64,000 nt of DNA, taken from contig NZ_CP119421.1 in NCBI RefSeq assembly GCF_030506305.1, positions 1,837,501-1,901,500 of the forward strand, given 5' to 3'. A program made the translations under genes and the position numbers. Numbering within the stretch: the stretch's first letter is position 1; the number at the start of each line of letters is the position of its first letter. A model generated the notes under the pieces. The model made no database searches. It worked only from the letters and a program-made list of their open reading frames with translations, and was not told the DNA's origin. Positions 45,212 through 54,051 of this stretch are shown here, piece by piece. Source of the stretch: Porifericola rhodea. GTDB lineage: Bacteria; Bacteroidota; Bacteroidia; Cytophagales; Cyclobacteriaceae.

Positions 45212-45551
45212 ATGTCTGATACAAGCATAAAAAAGATAGAGGTAAACCATTCACCTGCTACTGAAAAAGGGGAGAAGTTTTTGGCTTCTGGTACCCAGCT
45301 TGCTATGCGAATGTGGGAAAATGAAGCTCCTGGCAGTAATAAACCAGAGGTAAGCCGCCCCTACGAAACAGTAGGTTATGTAATTAAAGGAAAAGCAGAG
45401 CTACACTCAGAAGGGCAAAAGGTAATTTTAGAACCCGGCGACTCTTAATCTGGTGACAAAAGAGGCCAAGCATACCTATAAAATTCTGGAGTCGTTTACA
45501 GCGGTAGAGGCTACCTCTCCACCATCTCAGGTGCATGGAAGAGAAAACTAG
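45212..45551 (+). pseudogene. Cupin-domain gene broken by a one-base frameshift
   Basis: From the ATG at 45212 the reading frame encodes a small single-domain cupin (YETVGYVIKGKAELHSEG, EPGDS) and stops at 45446-45448 after GDS. Starting within a couple of bases, the +1 frame continues with LVTKEAKHTYKILESFTAVEAT and ends at a natural TAG at 45549-45551, the expected second half of a cupin (VP..AxHxYxIL). One extra base in the TCTTAATC stretch would explain both halves. The result is a pseudogene, a programmed shift or a sequencing error; the intact form would be about 112 residues. Confidence 0.72.
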
Positions 45552-45572
45552 AAGTAAAAACGACTAAAATAT

Positions 45573-45642
45573 AAGACTGCTTCAGAAGGAGTTAAAGAGT
45601 ATGTCTATTAGGTGCTCTTAGCTTCCGGAGCAGTCTTTTTTA
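45573..45642 (+). terminator. Long terminator-like hairpin after the cupin gene
   Basis: AAGACTGCTTC (45573-45583) pairs with GGAGCAGTCTT (45627-45637), one G-U pair included, with inner pairing of AAGAG and CTCTT, and is followed by TTTTT. It fits an intrinsic terminator, though its 43-base apical region is longer than usual and could hold more structure. Confidence 0.75.
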
Positions 45643-45732
45643 CTGCTGCTTGTAGCTGTAGTAAGCAGAGGCAGCAACCAACAGCTGTTATCAAATATCA
45701 GCAGTAATGACCTGCCGGGTGTTTGTGCAGAT

Positions 45733-46791
45733 TTATTTTTTCTTAATTGCCAATTGCCCACAGGCAGCGTCAATATCTTTACCGCGGCTGCGACGCACAT
45801 TTACGGTTACACCTTTTTTCTCCAGAAAAGCAGCGAACTGATCCAGTCGGTCGGCTTCCGTATTTTTGAAATCAGCTTCACTGATGGGGTTATATTCTAT
45901 AATATTTACCTTACTCGGTACTTTTTTGGTAAACTCCCATAGCTCGCGAGCATCCTCTAAAGTATCGTTAAAATTATAGAAAACAATGTATTCAAAAGTA
46001 ATACGATTGCCGGTTTTGTTGTAAAAATAATTGAGGGCGTCTTTTAGGGCTTCCAGGGTATTGCTTTCGTTAATAGGCATTATTTTGTCACGCTTTTCGT
46101 CATTAGCAGCGTGTAAAGAAAGTGCCAGATTAAACTTTACCTCATCATCACCCAGCTTTTTAATCATTTTAGCAATTCCGGCAGTAGAAACAGTAATACG
46201 CTTGGGAGACATATTCAGTCCTTCCGGAGAAGTAATATGGTCTATGGACTCAAGTACATTTTTGTAATTAAGCAGGGGCTCTCCCATTCCCATATATACA
46301 ATGTTGGAAAGAGGTATCTGATAGTTGGTTTCGGCCTGCTGATTAATAAGGACTACCTGATCGTAAATTTCTGCCGCGTCCAGATTTCTTTTACGCTCCA
46401 TATAGCCGGTGGCGCAAAACTTACAGCTTAGAGAGCAGCCTACCTGAGATGATACGCAGGCAGTCATACGAGAAGAGGTAGGAATAAGTACGCCTTCTAC
46501 CGCATGTCCGTCGTGCAGCTCAAACATAGATTTTATTGTACGGTCACTGCTAAGCTGATGATCCTGCACTTTTACTGGATTAAGAACAAAATGTTCCTCT
46601 AAAAGCTCACGGGTTTTTTTAGAAAGGTTCGTCATTTCATCAAAGCTTCGGGCAGACTTCTTCCATAGCCATTCCTGTATCTGCTTACTACGGAAAGGCT
46701 TCTCTCCTATCTCTGCCAGAAACGCTTTAATAGCCTCTGGCTTGGCTTTGCGAATGTCTGTTTTGCTCTGCTGTGTAATAACGGCACCCAT
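45733..46791 (-). CDS. rlmN: 23S rRNA (adenine(2503)-C(2))-methyltransferase RlmN
   Basis: A 352-residue radical SAM enzyme. The cluster-binding CxxxCxxC is CSLSCKFC in the first half, after SSQVG; a Cys near the end, in AACGQLAIKK, is the methyl-carrying cysteine of the RlmN/Cfr family. YMGMGEPLLN, an AdoMet block and ALSLHAAND also match. It methylates C2 of A2503 in the 23S rRNA (position 1221 of this window) and also A37 of some tRNAs. It has no partner in an operon. Between its stop and the cupin terminator lies a 90-base spacer with no gene. Confidence 0.96.
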   Translation of the reverse strand: MGAVITQQSKTDIRKAKPEAIKAFLAEIGEKPFRSKQIQEWLWKKSARSFDEMTNLSKKTRELLEEHFVLNPVKVQDHQLSSDRTIKSMFELHDGHAVEGVLIPTSSRMTACVSSQVGCSLSCKFCATGYMERKRNLDAAEIYDQVVLINQQAETNYQIPLSNIVYMGMGEPLLNYKNVLESIDHITSPEGLNMSPKRITVSTAGIAKMIKKLGDDEVKFNLALSLHAANDEKRDKIMPINESNTLEALKDALNYFYNKTGNRITFEYIVFYNFNDTLEDARELWEFTKKVPSKVNIIEYNPISEADFKNTEADRLDQFAAFLEKKGVTVNVRRSRGKDIDAACGQLAIKKK

Positions 46792-46927
46792 CTGACTAGT
46801 ATTAAATTAAATTGAATGCGGAAGCTCTTTAGCTTATAAGAAAAGGTAAAGCGAAACCTGAGTATAAAATGCTAAAGCTTAATTATGCTCTCCCTGCCCC
46901 CTAGCTTCCTACTGTGCAAATTTATGA

Positions 46928-46935
46928 TATATTTG
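46928..46935 (+). promoter_or_regulatory. Bacteroidota -7 element (TATATTTG) for the TRAP operon
   Basis: TATATTTG matches TAnnTTTG at 46928-46935; transcription would begin near 46941, giving a leader of about 49 bases before the dctQ TTG start. A -33 TTTG at the usual spacing is not visible. Confidence 0.45.
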
Positions 46936-46989
46936 CTAGATGTAGTAATACGATATTTCGGGTCAATAAATTCATAATACAACAACAAA

Positions 46990-47514
46990 TTGAGAAAAAC
47001 TTTAGAAAAGGCCAGCAGCTACATAGACCGGCTCAATGAGGCTATAGGCAAAGGTGTCTCCTGGCTCAATACGGTGCTGGTGCTCTTAATCTGCTACGAT
47101 GTAGCGGCTCGCTACCTCTTCAATACCTCCTCCTCAGGAATAGTAGAACTGGAATGGCACATCTTTTCCTTTATTTTTTTGCTGGGGGCCGCCTATGCTC
47201 TCAAACACGACCGACACGTAAGGGTAGATGTGTTTTACCAAAATTTTTCTCCCAAAAAGCAAGCCTGGGTCAACTTGCTGGGGACGCTTCTTTTTCTAAT
47301 TCCTTTCTGCGTTATTACAATACAAACTTCGCTAAAATTTACAGCTAATGCCTACACTATACAGGAAGGCTCGCCCGACCCCGGAGGACTGCCTTTTCGG
47401 TTTATCGTTAAAGGAGCCATTCCTATAGGTTTTACCCTCTTACTGTTGCAAGCGATTTCCTTGGCTATCCAATCATTACTTACCCTGACCGAACCTAAGA
47501 CTAATCATGCCTGA
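46990..47514 (+). CDS. dctQ: TRAP transporter small permease (DctQ)
   Basis: A 174-residue inner-membrane protein with four helices (about 22-40, 55-72, 90-111 and 135-158), the DctQ pattern, including the WHIFSFIFLLGAAYALKHDRHVRVDVFY block. It pairs with DctM to form the transport channel for a binding-protein-dependent secondary transporter. The start is TTG: an in-frame TAA is 12 bases upstream (46975-46977) and no ATG follows before the first helix. It overlaps dctM by eight bases. Confidence 0.9.
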   Translation: MRKTLEKASSYIDRLNEAIGKGVSWLNTVLVLLICYDVAARYLFNTSSSGIVELEWHIFSFIFLLGAAYALKHDRHVRVDVFYQNFSPKKQAWVNLLGTLLFLIPFCVITIQTSLKFTANAYTIQEGSPDPGGLPFRFIVKGAIPIGFTLLLLQAISLAIQSLLTLTEPKTNHA

Positions 47515-48817
47515 TATACTGCCTATCATTCTTTTTGCTTCTATCTTTTTATTGATTCTTTTCGGTTTTCCGGTAGCCTTTACCTTAGGTGGCGTTTCTG
47601 TCTTGTTTGGGCTCATTACATTTGGTCCAGACTTTTTTTACCTGCTGTCTCTGAGAGTGTTTGGTACCATGACCAATTATGTGCTGCTGGCAGTGCCCCT
47701 CTTTATTTACATGGGTATTATGCTGGAAAAATCAGGACTGGCCGAGAGCTTGCTTGAAACAATGGCGCTGCTATTTGGGCGCTTCAAGGGAGGGCTGGCA
47801 ATTTCTGTAGTAATTGTAGGTGCCATGCTTGCCGCTTCTACCGGTATTGTGGGAGCTACGGTTATTACTATGGGGCTTATCAGTTTGCCTACCATGCTTA
47901 AACGAGGCTACAGCGCGGAATTGGCTACAGGTACAATCGCTTCTTCCGGCACTTTGGGCCAGATTATCCCCCCTTCGGTGGTGCTGGTACTTTTGGGTAG
48001 TGTGCTTAATGTTTCGGTAGGCGATCTTTTTACCGCTGCTTTGGTGCCAGGCTTGGCGCTGGTAGGCTGTTACCTTTTGTATGTAATTATTAAAGCAACA
48101 CTACACCCAAAATCTGCACCGCCTATGCCTATGGAAGAGATTGAGGCATTTAGGCAAAAAGGGATGTTTAAAAGAGTTGTGTCAGCATTTGTGCTTCCTT
48201 TCTTACTAATTGCTGCGGTATTAGGGTCTATCTTTGCCGGCATTGCCTCACCTACTGAAGCTGCCGCGGTGGGAGCTTTAGGAGCTTCTTTATTAACAAT
48301 TTTTCAGGGAAGATTTAGCCTAAAGGTGCTTAAAGATGTAATGCAGGAAACAACTCACCTCACCTGCATGGTGTTTATTATCCTGGTAGGAGCTACTGCC
48401 TTTGCGCTGGTGTTTCGGGGCATGGAGGGCGACCGTTATTTGGTTGGTCTGATTGAACAAGCCAACCTTTCGCCTATGGCTTTTCTGGCAATTGTTATGG
48501 TGGTGGTATTTATTGCCGGCTTCTTTATTGATTTTATTGAGATTATCTTCATTATAGTGCCGGTAGTGGCACCCATTTTTAATGTAATGGGTATAGACCT
48601 GATATGGATAGGAGTATTGCTGGCGCTCAATTTGCAAACTTCTTTTTTGTCTCCACCTTTTGGTTTTTCGCTATTTTACTTAAAAGGCGTGGCCCCTCCC
48701 TCAATAACTACAGCACAATTGTATAGAGGTATCGTTCCGTATGTAGTGATACAACTAGTATTTCTGGGGCTGGTCATCGCTTTTCCGGAGATAGTTACTT
48801 TTCTGCTAGATGACTGA
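47507..48817 (+). CDS. dctM: TRAP transporter large permease (DctM)
   Basis: A 436-residue inner-membrane protein with about twelve helices. Family blocks are visible: VAFTLGGVSVLFGL, LAVPLFIYMGIMLEKSGLAESLLE, GLISLPTMLKRGYS, GQIIPPSVVLVLLG and LQTSFLSPPFGFSLFYLKG. It uses the Na+ gradient to import a carboxylate or similar ligand delivered by DctP. The DctP gene is not adjacent but lies at 52757 on the opposite strand, so the uptake system is split. Ligand unknown; the binding protein lacks a clear assigned ligand. Confidence 0.93.
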   Translation: MPDILPIILFASIFLLILFGFPVAFTLGGVSVLFGLITFGPDFFYLLSLRVFGTMTNYVLLAVPLFIYMGIMLEKSGLAESLLETMALLFGRFKGGLAISVVIVGAMLAASTGIVGATVITMGLISLPTMLKRGYSAELATGTIASSGTLGQIIPPSVVLVLLGSVLNVSVGDLFTAALVPGLALVGCYLLYVIIKATLHPKSAPPMPMEEIEAFRQKGMFKRVVSAFVLPFLLIAAVLGSIFAGIASPTEAAAVGALGASLLTIFQGRFSLKVLKDVMQETTHLTCMVFIILVGATAFALVFRGMEGDRYLVGLIEQANLSPMAFLAIVMVVVFIAGFFIDFIEIIFIIVPVVAPIFNVMGIDLIWIGVLLALNLQTSFLSPPFGFSLFYLKGVAPPSITTAQLYRGIVPYVVIQLVFLGLVIAFPEIVTFLLDD

Positions 48818-48872
48818 TGCCAGTTTGTGAGTGTCTTTCTTTTTTTAGAAATTAAATAATAAAACCTGCGTA

Positions 48873-49667
48873 ATGAATCCTAAGCTTTGTTTAGTCTTCC
48901 TTTTGCTACTGTTTTTCAGCCTTGAGCTTAAAGCGCAGGAAAGTGCTTTTACCTGGCCTGAAGGAAAGCAAATGGCTCTAAGCCTGAGCTTTGACGATGG
49001 CAGAGCCAGTCAGGTAGAAGCGGGAGTGCCCCTTTTCAATACATATGGCGCAAAGGCTACCTTTTATGTAATGCCCTCGGCGATTGAAGAGCAGCTAAAC
49101 CTATGGCAGAATGCAGTAGCTCAGGGGCACGAAATAGGAAATCATTCTCAGCTACATCCCTGCTCCGGTAATTTTCTGTGGTCTCGCCACAAAGCCCTGG
49201 AAGATTACAGTCTGGAAAGAATGGAAGAAGAGCTGAGGGAGGCTAACAAAGAAATAGAAACACTCTTAAATACGGTACCCGCCACGTTTGCTTATCCCTG
49301 CGGGCAAACCTATGTGGGCAGAGGAGAGCAAACCGAGAGCTATGTTCCGCTGGTAGCACGCCTGTTTAGCTCCGGAAGAGGATGGATGGACGAAGCGCCT
49401 AACGATCCGGCTTATTGCGAGCTCTCTCAGATTACAGGTATTTCTATGGATGCTAAAAGTTTTGAAGAGATACTGAACCTGATTGAAAATGCTCATGCAC
49501 AGGGAGCATGGTTAGTACTGGCAGGACACGACATAGGAGAAAAAGGCCCGCAAACTACTCGCCTGAGTATGCTGGAAAAACTACTAAAATATGTGGAGAA
49601 TCCAGATCATGGCATTTGGCTGGCTCCAGTAGGTAAAGTGTCAGAGTATATCATTGAAGCTCGTTGA
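48873..49667 (+). CDS. Secreted polysaccharide deacetylase
   Basis: A 264-residue exported protein (signal peptide residues 1-21, ending ELKAQ). NodB-like catalytic motifs: MALSLSFDDGRASQ (Asp-Asp metal and base), HEIGNHSQLHPC (metal His pair), FAYPCGQTYVG near the end of the barrel and a final LAGHDIGEKG, with the substrate His. It would remove acetyl groups from a carbohydrate. The 56-base gap after dctM suggests possible co-expression with the transporter, but the connection is not established. Confidence 0.87.
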   Translation: MNPKLCLVFLLLLFFSLELKAQESAFTWPEGKQMALSLSFDDGRASQVEAGVPLFNTYGAKATFYVMPSAIEEQLNLWQNAVAQGHEIGNHSQLHPCSGNFLWSRHKALEDYSLERMEEELREANKEIETLLNTVPATFAYPCGQTYVGRGEQTESYVPLVARLFSSGRGWMDEAPNDPAYCELSQITGISMDAKSFEEILNLIENAHAQGAWLVLAGHDIGEKGPQTTRLSMLEKLLKYVENPDHGIWLAPVGKVSEYIIEAR

Positions 49668-50043
49668 GCATTCTGCAGATGATTTTTTCGTACAAAAAGT
49701 TGTTTTTTCAAGCCGAGGAAATTCATATTTTTGAAACAGATTTTTAAGAATTATAGAGAAATGCATATTTCTCTACTATGTTGTTGGATACTTCCCCGTT
49801 TCGCTGATCATATTTTTGTTGCGTGTTGCTAAAATAGCCAGTCTATGGTTGTTCATTGTCTGCTCTTTCGGTATGCTGATAGAAAGTGCGAGCTGCGCCT
49901 TGTGTAATATGTAGAGAAAAAGCAGCCTGCTTGGCTTTTTGCTCTAAAGCGCATATTTATTCCTCGCCAATACTTTAGTATAGCAGACTACAATTAACTG
50001 AAAGTGTGAGCGTTACTCTCTCACTTCTTTAACCTTGGAATGG
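49668..50043. other. Spacer with promoter-like and terminator-like elements
   Basis: This 376-base stretch has no credible open frame. Two TAnnTTTG elements (49726-49733 and 49811-49818), an 8-bp hairpin AGAGAAAT/ATTTCTCT at 49755-49774 and a terminator-like stem at 49917-49940 lie in order on the plus strand. They suggest a short transcript of about 200 bases (see findings). Confidence 0.4.
49917..49940 (+). terminator. Terminator-like stem in the 49.7-50.0 kb spacer
   Basis: AAAAAGC (49917-49923) pairs with GCTTTTT (49934-49940) around a ten-base loop, ending in a T-run, downstream of two -7 elements and upstream of the DUF2227-like gene. Low GC content makes it a modest terminator. Confidence 0.4.
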
Positions 50044-50514
50044 ATGGCGTCAGGAAAGGAACATACTTTAGGTACAATACTACTAACACCGTTGACGGGC
50101 CTGTTTGCCTGGCATTTGTCGCAGGGCGATCAGGCTATAACAATCCTGGCCAGTACTGGCTGTTTGAGTGGTATTTTTATCAGTCCTGACCTGGATATGC
50201 AAACCCGTACGGTTTCGGAAACTACACTGGTTCGTTGGTCCTGGACAATAGGTTATATATGGATATTTCTTTGGTACCCTTACGCTTTATTTTTTAAGCA
50301 TAGGGGTATTAGCCATTGCCCGCTGGTAGGAACTTGTACACGGCTACTTTATATGGTAGGTTATGCTTTTTTACTACAGGAAATTTTGCGGCATACGATG
50401 GATATAGAAGGTCATCTGATGTATTGGCTGAAAAATCATGCTATCACACTCTCCATCTTCTCAGCCGGACTGGCTATTTCTGATATTGGTCATTGGTTTA
50501 TGGACAATTTTTAA
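50044..50514 (+). CDS. DUF2227-family metal-binding membrane protein
   Basis: A 156-residue membrane protein starting MASGKEHTLGTILLTPLTG, typical of DUF2227 (metal-binding) proteins. Its histidines and acidic residues include KEH, FISPDLDMQ, HRGISHCPLVG and DIGHWFMD. The ATG at 50044 is preferred to a TTG at 50035 because the family starts at MxSGKxH. Four to five helices fit. The family appears related to the YdjM-type membrane hydrolases (see 11691). Function is uncertain. Confidence 0.75.
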   Translation: MASGKEHTLGTILLTPLTGLFAWHLSQGDQAITILASTGCLSGIFISPDLDMQTRTVSETTLVRWSWTIGYIWIFLWYPYALFFKHRGISHCPLVGTCTRLLYMVGYAFLLQEILRHTMDIEGHLMYWLKNHAITLSIFSAGLAISDIGHWFMDNF

Positions 50515-50620
50515 AGCAGTCATGCTCTTGCTTTACTTATTTGCTTAAGGTTTTGAGGCTTTTTGTTTAGGTACTACTATGATTTTTGTAAATTATATGT
50601 AGCAACAAATAACAACAGCC

Positions 50621-50974
50621 ATGCAAGTACTAAATACTACAGTAGCGCGTATACTTTTTGCACTACCCTTCATCATTTTTGCCCTCTTTCACTTTATGAA
50701 TGCTTCTGCCATGGCAGCTATGGTTCCCGTACCGGGCGGTGCTTTTTGGGTTTATTTTACCGGAGCTGCCATGTTGCTGGCTGGAGTAGCAATCCTGAGC
50801 GGAAAGTATGCCTATCTGGCTTGTCTGCTACTAGCTTTATTGCTTATAATTTATGTGTTTGCAGTGCACCTTTCAGGAGCAATGGCCGGTAATCAACAAT
50901 CTATTACCAGCCTGCTAAAAGATACTGCACTAGCCGGAGGAGCTTTAGCTCTAGGCTATCAGTTTAAAAAATAA
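50621..50974 (+). CDS. DoxX-family small membrane protein
   Basis: A 117-residue protein with four helices, beginning with NTTVARILFALPFIIFALFH and containing the small loop VPVPGGAFWVYFTGAAMLLAG, both typical of DoxX. Family members are linked to redox or respiration-related processes in some archaea and bacteria; here no partner is seen. It converges with the sulfatase gene, one base between stops. A longer overlapping frame at 50563 in another frame is only a shadow. Confidence 0.82.
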   Translation: MQVLNTTVARILFALPFIIFALFHFMNASAMAAMVPVPGGAFWVYFTGAAMLLAGVAILSGKYAYLACLLLALLLIIYVFAVHLSGAMAGNQQSITSLLKDTALAGGALALGYQFKK

Positions 50975-50975
50975 C

Positions 50976-52754
50976 TTATTGCTTAGTTAAAACAACAGCT
51001 TTTACTTCACCCAGGCCATCCGCTGGAATATTATCTGCTTTTAAACTAATAGGCTGCTGCCCTTTGGATAATTTTAGTAAACCTAAATCTAAAGCTGCCC
51101 AGCTTTGCTCATAAGCTTCCTGCTCTCGCTCTACCCGATCAGGGCTGGGTACTTTTATGGGTTTATATGGCTGCGTATTAATTTGGCTTACGCTACTGCT
51201 GGCAGAAGTTACCTGCATCTTTGCCCCTACCTGTTCTGGGGAAGCTGTGTATTTTAGCTGTACACGATAATCTCCTCCTTCTACAACATCAACATTCCAA
51301 TACATGCTATCAGAAGTATTTGTCCATTGCCTTACCCAATCGTGTGCCCATCCGTGCGGGCTGTACACATAAGACAAGTTTTCAGATAGTGAGGCCTCAT
51401 GAGCGGGTAATTCTACTATGGGTGCCTGTGTGTAGCCTAAAGGAATTGGAGGTGCCTGTTTATTATTTTTAGTTACATTTTCAAACCAGCGCAGGTAATC
51501 CTTTTGAAGCGCCTTAGCAATATCATTACGCTCATGTAGCAGGTTTTGGCGCTCTTCAGGGTCGCCTTGCATGTCATAAAGCATTATATTGTCTTCAGAC
51601 TGCATTACCAGGCGGTACTGTGGCGTGCGGGCAGCTCCAGGATAAGGTCTTATTTTTCCGCCATGCACTTGATGAGTAAAAATAGTGCGCTCCTTCAGCT
51701 CTTCGCTTTCCCCCAAAAGTAATGGCAGTAAATTAACGCCATCCAGAGGGAGCGTTTTTACTGGTTCCAGCTGGCATAGCTCGTTCAGTGTGGGTAGCAC
51801 ATCTATATGGGCGGTAATCTGGTCTATCACTTTTCCTCGGGGAAGGTGGCTATCCCAGCGGATAAAAAACGGTACTCTTACACCCCCTTCATGAACACTT
51901 CCTTTATGTCCACGCATATTTCCATTGTATCGCTGGCTGTTGGGACCATTATCTGTTAAAAAGATGACAATAGTGTTCTCATTGATGTTTAAATCGTCTA
52001 GCTTTTTAAGGACTCGGCCTACATTATCGTCTATGTTTTCGCACATTCCATAAATTGCTGCAAGCTTATTGTCTAGACCTTTCGCCTTATACTTATCAAA
52101 ATACTTATCAGGTACCTGAAACGGGCTATGGGGCGTATTATAGGGGATATAGCAAAAGAAAGGTTGATCTTTATTTTTTTCTATAAAATTTAGCGCGTAG
52201 TCCGTCAAAGCATCTACCATAAAACCTTCTGTCTGTACCGTATCCTGATTACTTTCCAGCGAAGTGTCAAAATAGTTGTACCAGTGGCCCGACTTGAAGC
52301 CTACAAACTCATCAAACCCCTGCCCTATAGGGTCTCGTGGATAATGAGCTCCATTATGCCATTTCCCAAAGCAACCGGTAGCGTAGCCATTTTCTTTAAA
52401 AACTTCTGCCATTGTTACTTCTTCACTGTGCATGTCTTCCATACCATCAGTAACCCAAGAGGTACCCGTACGCAGATGGTAACGGCCCGTGAGCAGGCTG
52501 GCACGAGTAGGAGCACAAACCGGGCTCACATAGAAACGATCTAGACGGATGCCCTCTTTTGCTATTTGATCAAGCACAGGTGTTTCTATAGTATCGTTAC
52601 CATGAATACCAATATCCCCATACCCTTGATCATCGGTCAGGATCAGTACCACATTTGGGTGGTCTACACTGGCGTATATTTCTTCTTCGGGCAAGCTATC
52701 GCAAGCCATAAGCCCTATAAAGACCAGTGCTAGAGTTTTTTCAATAAATGACAT
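50976..52754 (-). CDS. Lipoprotein sulfatase (Cys type) with C-terminal beta domain
   Basis: A 592-residue exported enzyme. The signal peptide ends in the lipobox GLMAC, so Cys18 is likely lipidated. The metal-binding LILTDDQG (Asp41, Asp42) and the formylglycine motif C80-APTR-A with SLLTGRYH give the sulfatase core; HGGKIRPYPG follows. The last 120 residues form a separate beta-rich domain (DYRVQLKYTASPEQVG). It would hydrolyse sulfate esters on a glycan or small molecule at the cell surface. It starts two bases after the DctP gene, so the two share a transcript. Confidence 0.9.
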   Translation of the reverse strand: MSFIEKTLALVFIGLMACDSLPEEEIYASVDHPNVVLILTDDQGYGDIGIHGNDTIETPVLDQIAKEGIRLDRFYVSPVCAPTRASLLTGRYHLRTGTSWVTDGMEDMHSEEVTMAEVFKENGYATGCFGKWHNGAHYPRDPIGQGFDEFVGFKSGHWYNYFDTSLESNQDTVQTEGFMVDALTDYALNFIEKNKDQPFFCYIPYNTPHSPFQVPDKYFDKYKAKGLDNKLAAIYGMCENIDDNVGRVLKKLDDLNINENTIVIFLTDNGPNSQRYNGNMRGHKGSVHEGGVRVPFFIRWDSHLPRGKVIDQITAHIDVLPTLNELCQLEPVKTLPLDGVNLLPLLLGESEELKERTIFTHQVHGGKIRPYPGAARTPQYRLVMQSEDNIMLYDMQGDPEERQNLLHERNDIAKALQKDYLRWFENVTKNNKQAPPIPLGYTQAPIVELPAHEASLSENLSYVYSPHGWAHDWVRQWTNTSDSMYWNVDVVEGGDYRVQLKYTASPEQVGAKMQVTSASSSVSQINTQPYKPIKVPSPDRVEREQEAYEQSWAALDLGLLKLSKGQQPISLKADNIPADGLGEVKAVVLTKQ

Positions 52755-52756
52755 AG

Positions 52757-53899
52757 CTATATGTTAGGTTGAAAGCTGGAGTAGTAAATTTTTTCGTTAT
52801 AAATGGCGTACTCATTAAACTGATCCTGAAATTTTTTATACGAAGTATAAGCCTTTTTGCTAGCGGTGTCTGCAGCTGTCATGTCGTTTACAATCTCCTC
52901 ACTATACTTACGGAATATATCTAATACTTCGGTAGGGAAAGGGCGGAACTCCACATTTTCTTCAGTTTTCAGCTTATGAGCATAGAGACTGTTCATAACT
53001 TCTGATTGGGAGAGTGTCCACAGATTCAGCCGCTCACTACAGGTACGCAGTATAGCCTGCAAGTCGCTGGGCAGCCCTTCAAATTTATCTTTGTTTGCAA
53101 AAAGCTCTAGTGCAGTGCCCGGTTCATGCCAGCCGGGATAGTAGTAGTATTGTGCTACATTATAAAATCCCATTTGATAGTCGTGAAAAGGACCTATCCA
53201 CTCAGTAGCATCAATTACTCCGCGCTCAAGATTGGTATAAATCTCTCCTCCGGCTACCAGTACAGAGGTGCCGCCAGCTCTGCTAAAAACTTTTCCTCCA
53301 ATACCGGGAATGCGCATTTTTAAGCCATTAATGTCTTCTGCAGAATTAATTTCTTTGTTGAACCAGCCACCCATTTGCATGCCTGTATTACCCCCCGGAA
53401 ATGGAAGAAGGTTATAAGGAGCATAGGTTTCCTGCCAGAGTTCGGTGCCTCCTCCAGCTACCAGCCAGGCATTCATTTGTGGTGCATTCATGCCAAAAGG
53501 TACGGTAGCAAAAAATTGGGCCGCTGGTATTTTGCCCGCCCAGTAATAGGCTGCTCCATGCCCAAGTTCTATGGCACCATTACTTACTGCGTCAAATACT
53601 TCAAGGGATGGAACTAATTCACCTCCACCATAAACTGTAATCTCCATTCTGCCCCCCGACATTTCTTTTACCCATTGGGCAAATTTATTGCAGCCCTCTC
53701 CCAGAATAGGAAAGTTAGGAGGCCAGGTAGTGACCATTTTCCAGTGATAACTATCGTTAAAATTAATATAGGGAGCTTGGGCCGATGGCTTTTCGTTTTC
53801 GGTAGAACAGGCAGTTTGTGCAATGGCAGTACCTGCTACTGCGGCGCTAAGGCCGTTGCGCAAAAACTTGCGTCGGCTGGATTGATTAGGTTGCTTCAT
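52757..53899 (-). CDS. dctP: TRAP transporter substrate-binding protein (DctP), Tat signal
   Basis: A 380-residue periplasmic binding protein of the TRAP family. The N terminus has the twin-arginine motif SRRKFLRNG followed by a hydrophobic stretch and AIAQTAC, a lipobox-like Cys31, so it may be a Tat-exported lipoprotein. DctP blocks: WKMVTTWPPNFPILGEG, GELVPSLEVFDAVSNGAIELGH, the ligand-arginine loop LKMRIPGIGG and ATEWIGPFHD (near the ligand site). The ATG at 53899 is used; a longer frame to 54049 is not needed. DctQ and DctM are 4 kb away on the other strand. Ligand unknown. Confidence 0.92.
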   Translation of the reverse strand: MKQPNQSSRRKFLRNGLSAAVAGTAIAQTACSTENEKPSAQAPYINFNDSYHWKMVTTWPPNFPILGEGCNKFAQWVKEMSGGRMEITVYGGGELVPSLEVFDAVSNGAIELGHGAAYYWAGKIPAAQFFATVPFGMNAPQMNAWLVAGGGTELWQETYAPYNLLPFPGGNTGMQMGGWFNKEINSAEDINGLKMRIPGIGGKVFSRAGGTSVLVAGGEIYTNLERGVIDATEWIGPFHDYQMGFYNVAQYYYYPGWHEPGTALELFANKDKFEGLPSDLQAILRTCSERLNLWTLSQSEVMNSLYAHKLKTEENVEFRPFPTEVLDIFRKYSEEIVNDMTAADTASKKAYTSYKKFQDQFNEYAIYNEKIYYSSFQPNI

Positions 53900-53965
53900 A
53901 AATTTTTGTAAAAGAGCAAGATATAAAGGAACAGAGAGAAATAAAATGCGGTTAAAAATTAGCGA

Positions 53966-53999
53966 TTTGTGATATTTAAAGCAAAAAGCGTTAACTTTG
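53966..53999 (+). promoter_or_regulatory. Bacteroidota promoter of the rpsP operon (TTTG, TAACTTTG)
   Basis: TTTG at 53966-53969 and TAACTTTG at 53992-53999 are 22 bases apart, close to consensus. Transcription would start near 54005 and give a leader of about 47 bases before rpsP. Confidence 0.65.
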
Positions 54000-54051
54000 C
54001 AGTCTTTTACGACAAATGGACGGGTTCCATTATGTTTAACAAAAAACAATT

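Noticed and set aside
50563-50892. 109-residue frame overlapping DoxX
   Set aside because: Same strand but other frame; the DoxX frame has the family motifs and this one does not.
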